Shown piece by piece: positions 62,200 to 64,000 of a DNA stretch of 64,000 bases. The stretch spans positions 271,779 to 335,778 of the forward strand of contig CAJTAK010000001.1 in the NCBI GenBank assembly GCA_910574255.1. The letters are read 5' to 3'. Under the pieces are notes generated by a model. It had not been told where the DNA came from. It made no database searches and saw only the letters and a program-made list of their open reading frames with translations. Origin of the DNA: Clostridia bacterium. GTDB taxonomy: Bacteria; Bacillota; Clostridia; Lachnospirales; Lachnospiraceae. Both the position numbers and the translations under genes were made by a program. Positions within the stretch are counted from its first letter, which is position 1. The number at the start of each line of letters is the position of its first letter.

Positions 62200-63954
62200 A
62201 TGATAAGTAGGATATATGGAATCATAGAAAAAATCGCAGCAGTATTCGCAGCGTTTTTGGCTGTAGTGGGTTTTAATCTGCTTTATGGTGTACGTGGGGA
62301 AAGTACCATGTTCTCCAACAGTGTCTTTTCCATGTCTGTTTTTGGTGCATTTCTTTTCTTATACCATTATATTGTTAGTAAGAGTTTGGATCGAAGGACT
62401 CTCATGTATGGTTTGGCAGGCGGTTTTTTGGCGGCACTTTTAACCAGTATGGGGGTTTCTCTGAATTATTTAGATACGATTTGGTCTAAAAATACATTTT
62501 GGGCTATTCCATGTCTTACGCCGTTTTTTGGAGGATGTATCAGCCTGGCTCTTTTTTATCTGAAAGATGGCTTCAGCAGACCAGGGAAAGATGATGAAAT
62601 TGGATCCCGGTGGTTTCTTTTTTGCTGGCTGCTCTTATTTTTATCCTGGGTTCCGGTGCTTTTGGCCTCTTGGCCTGGTATTTTTTCCTATGATTCGGGG
62701 TTACAGCTTGGCTCCTTTGTGGACAAAAGGGTGTCAGGACATCATCCTATTCTTCATACGTTTCTGTTGGGAATCTGCAGATGGGCAGGGGTGAAGCTAT
62801 TTGAAAGCAAAAATGCAGGAGCAGTTTTGTATTCTCTGATTCAGATGCTTCTGATGTCGGGGATGTATGCTTATGTTTGCTGCTACTTAAAAAAGAAACG
62901 ATCTCCTAAATGGCTTCAGACAGGAACTTTTATATTTCTGGCTTTTCATCCGGTAAATAGCCTTATGGCTTTATGCGCTACGAAGGATTCCATTTTTACA
63001 GCTTTGTTTGCTGTATTTCTGGTACAGCTTTTTGAGATAGCAGAGGACAGGGAACGATTTTTTTCTTCGGTAAAATGGCAGGCTGTTTTTTGTCTGAGCG
63101 TGTTTCTTCTTTTTGCCTTCCGAAATAATGCTTTCCATGCGTTTGTGCTCAGTGCACCCTTTTTCATGTGGACCTTTCAGAAACACTGGAAGCGTATGGG
63201 GTTACTGATACTTATTTGTCTGGGGCTTTACGGATTGTATACAGGTCCGGTTTATAAAGTTCTCGAAGTGGAAAAGGGAGACCCAAGAGAAATGTGCTGT
63301 GTGCTGATGCAGTCGGCAGCCCGGGTTTATAATCTGGATTATCTGGGGTTGACAGAGGAAGAGAAAGAGACGTTTCTTTCGATTATCAGGGAGGAAGGAA
63401 TGGATTCTTACTTATCCTGGTTTGCAGATCCGGTAAAGCAGCACTTCAACGGCGAAAAATTTGTTCAAAATCCGGGGCCGTTTTTAAAAACATGGTTTTC
63501 TGTGGGGATGCGGCATAAAAAGATTTATATAGACTCCTTTTTGACTAATACCTATGGATACTGGTACCCGGGAAATTCAGATCATGGGAGAAATTATCTG
63601 GAATATTTCTGCTCAGAGGTTCGTGAGGATGTGGATGTAGTGATGGTATCGAAGCTTCCGGTATTGTCAGAATTTTATCGGAAAATCAGTCAGGAGCATT
63701 CTTATAAAAAGCTTCCTGTTGTGTCAGCTACTTTTAATTTGGGCGTATATACCTGGCTTTTATTGTTTGCATTTCTGTTGCTGCTTTATCGAAGACAATA
63801 TAAGGAATTGTTTCTTGGAATTCCATTGTTTATGTATCTTTTGACTACAATGCTGGGACCGATAGTGACCATGCGGTATCATTATCCGTTGATTGCATGC
63901 GGACCGCTGATTATTTTTCTTATATGGAGGAGAGATAAGGAATGGATAAAATAG
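62200..63954 (+). CDS. DUF6020-like polytopic membrane protein
   Basis: The 584-residue protein has about thirteen membrane spans. After a span near residue 155 is LASWPGIFSYDSGLQLGSFVDKRVSGHHPILHTFLLG, typical of the DUF6020 group of Firmicutes membrane proteins, and HPVNSLMALCATKDSIFTALF follows. An outside region of about 150 residues lies near 355-500. The pattern is that of lipid-sugar-using GT-C proteins but no activity is known. CAGGAG precedes the ATG. Its stop overlaps the next gene by 13 bases. Confidence 0.75.
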   Translation: MISRIYGIIEKIAAVFAAFLAVVGFNLLYGVRGESTMFSNSVFSMSVFGAFLFLYHYIVSKSLDRRTLMYGLAGGFLAALLTSMGVSLNYLDTIWSKNTFWAIPCLTPFFGGCISLALFYLKDGFSRPGKDDEIGSRWFLFCWLLLFLSWVPVLLASWPGIFSYDSGLQLGSFVDKRVSGHHPILHTFLLGICRWAGVKLFESKNAGAVLYSLIQMLLMSGMYAYVCCYLKKKRSPKWLQTGTFIFLAFHPVNSLMALCATKDSIFTALFAVFLVQLFEIAEDRERFFSSVKWQAVFCLSVFLLFAFRNNAFHAFVLSAPFFMWTFQKHWKRMGLLILICLGLYGLYTGPVYKVLEVEKGDPREMCCVLMQSAARVYNLDYLGLTEEEKETFLSIIREEGMDSYLSWFADPVKQHFNGEKFVQNPGPFLKTWFSVGMRHKKIYIDSFLTNTYGYWYPGNSDHGRNYLEYFCSEVREDVDVVMVSKLPVLSEFYRKISQEHSYKKLPVVSATFNLGVYTWLLLFAFLLLLYRRQYKELFLGIPLFMYLLTTMLGPIVTMRYHYPLIACGPLIIFLIWRRDKEWIK

Positions 63955-64000
63955 CCGTACTGATTCCCTGCTATAATGAGAGCAAAACAGTAAAAAAAGT
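63942..64000 (+). CDS. Glycosyltransferase family 2, cut by the window edge
   Basis: Only the first 19 codons are present: MDKIAVLIPCYNESKTVKK, the typical N-terminal strand and nucleotide-binding loop of GT2 enzymes, close in style to the GtrB-like enzyme at 44091. GGAGGAGAGATAAGG lies before the ATG. It overlaps the previous gene by 13 bases. The full protein, and so its type, cannot be judged from here. Confidence 0.75.
   Translation, partial: MDKIAVLIPCYNESKTVKK

Overview
The window looks like chromosomal DNA of a low-to-mid GC gut Firmicute, most likely a member of the Lachnospiraceae (Blautia, Mediterraneibacter or Dorea-like). The indications are strong AGGAG-type ribosome sites, TTGNNN-17-TATAAT promoters, a clostridial-type RNase P RNA, a separate pyrB-pyrI pair and a vanG-type operon. 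The genus cannot be fixed from the sequence alone.

Region 1 (1-4.9 kb) is housekeeping. It holds the end-truncated gene of a type II L-asparaginase, preceded by a leader with three tandem 51-bp units; a divergent AraC regulator; rnpB with promoter and terminator; a small PH-domain protein; and pyrBI behind a structured leader.

Region 2 (4.9-11.6 kb, minus strand) is a complete vanG-like D-Ala-D-Ser module in the order vanR-vanS, then vanG-vanXY-vanT. VanT is encoded as two genes, a membrane acyltransferase-like protein and a separate racemase carrying the serine-racemase Asn signature. A terminator and four 11-bp-phased repeats, a likely VanR operator, separate the sensor genes from the effector genes.

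Region 3 (11.6-64 kb) is a very large surface glycan locus that continues past the right edge. From left to right: UDP-glucuronate/galacturonate synthesis (ugd, epimerase), a TagA-like transferase and accessory transferases; a GT4/GT4/GT2/acetyltransferase/ABC exporter/two fucosyltransferase block; the initiating polyprenyl-phosphate sugar transferase; a Wzy-like polymerase or ligase; several multi-membrane-span GT-C proteins; a CDP-3,6-dideoxysugar cassette (rfbFGH) joined to GtrA, an aldolase fusion, an SDR, a dehydroquinate-synthase homologue, a YerE-like ThDP enzyme, a reductase/epimerase and a GtrB-like transferase; a TupA-like ATP-grasp and GT4 pair; rfbB-rfbA-rfbC; a Wzm/Wzt exporter with an orphan partner; and tandem-GT2 and DUF6020 proteins.

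Three genes in region 3 are broken: a GT-C gene with two in-frame TGA codons, a DUF6077-like gene with a frameshift, and an acyltransferase with an in-frame TAG. All encode predicted membrane proteins of glycan assembly or decoration, which suggests recent loss of surface modifications. The most unusual part is the 34-48 kb cassette. Its gene content predicts a CDP-linked branched or carbocycle-modified dideoxysugar that is loaded on a lipid, flipped by GtrA and added outside the cell. The exact product is unknown.
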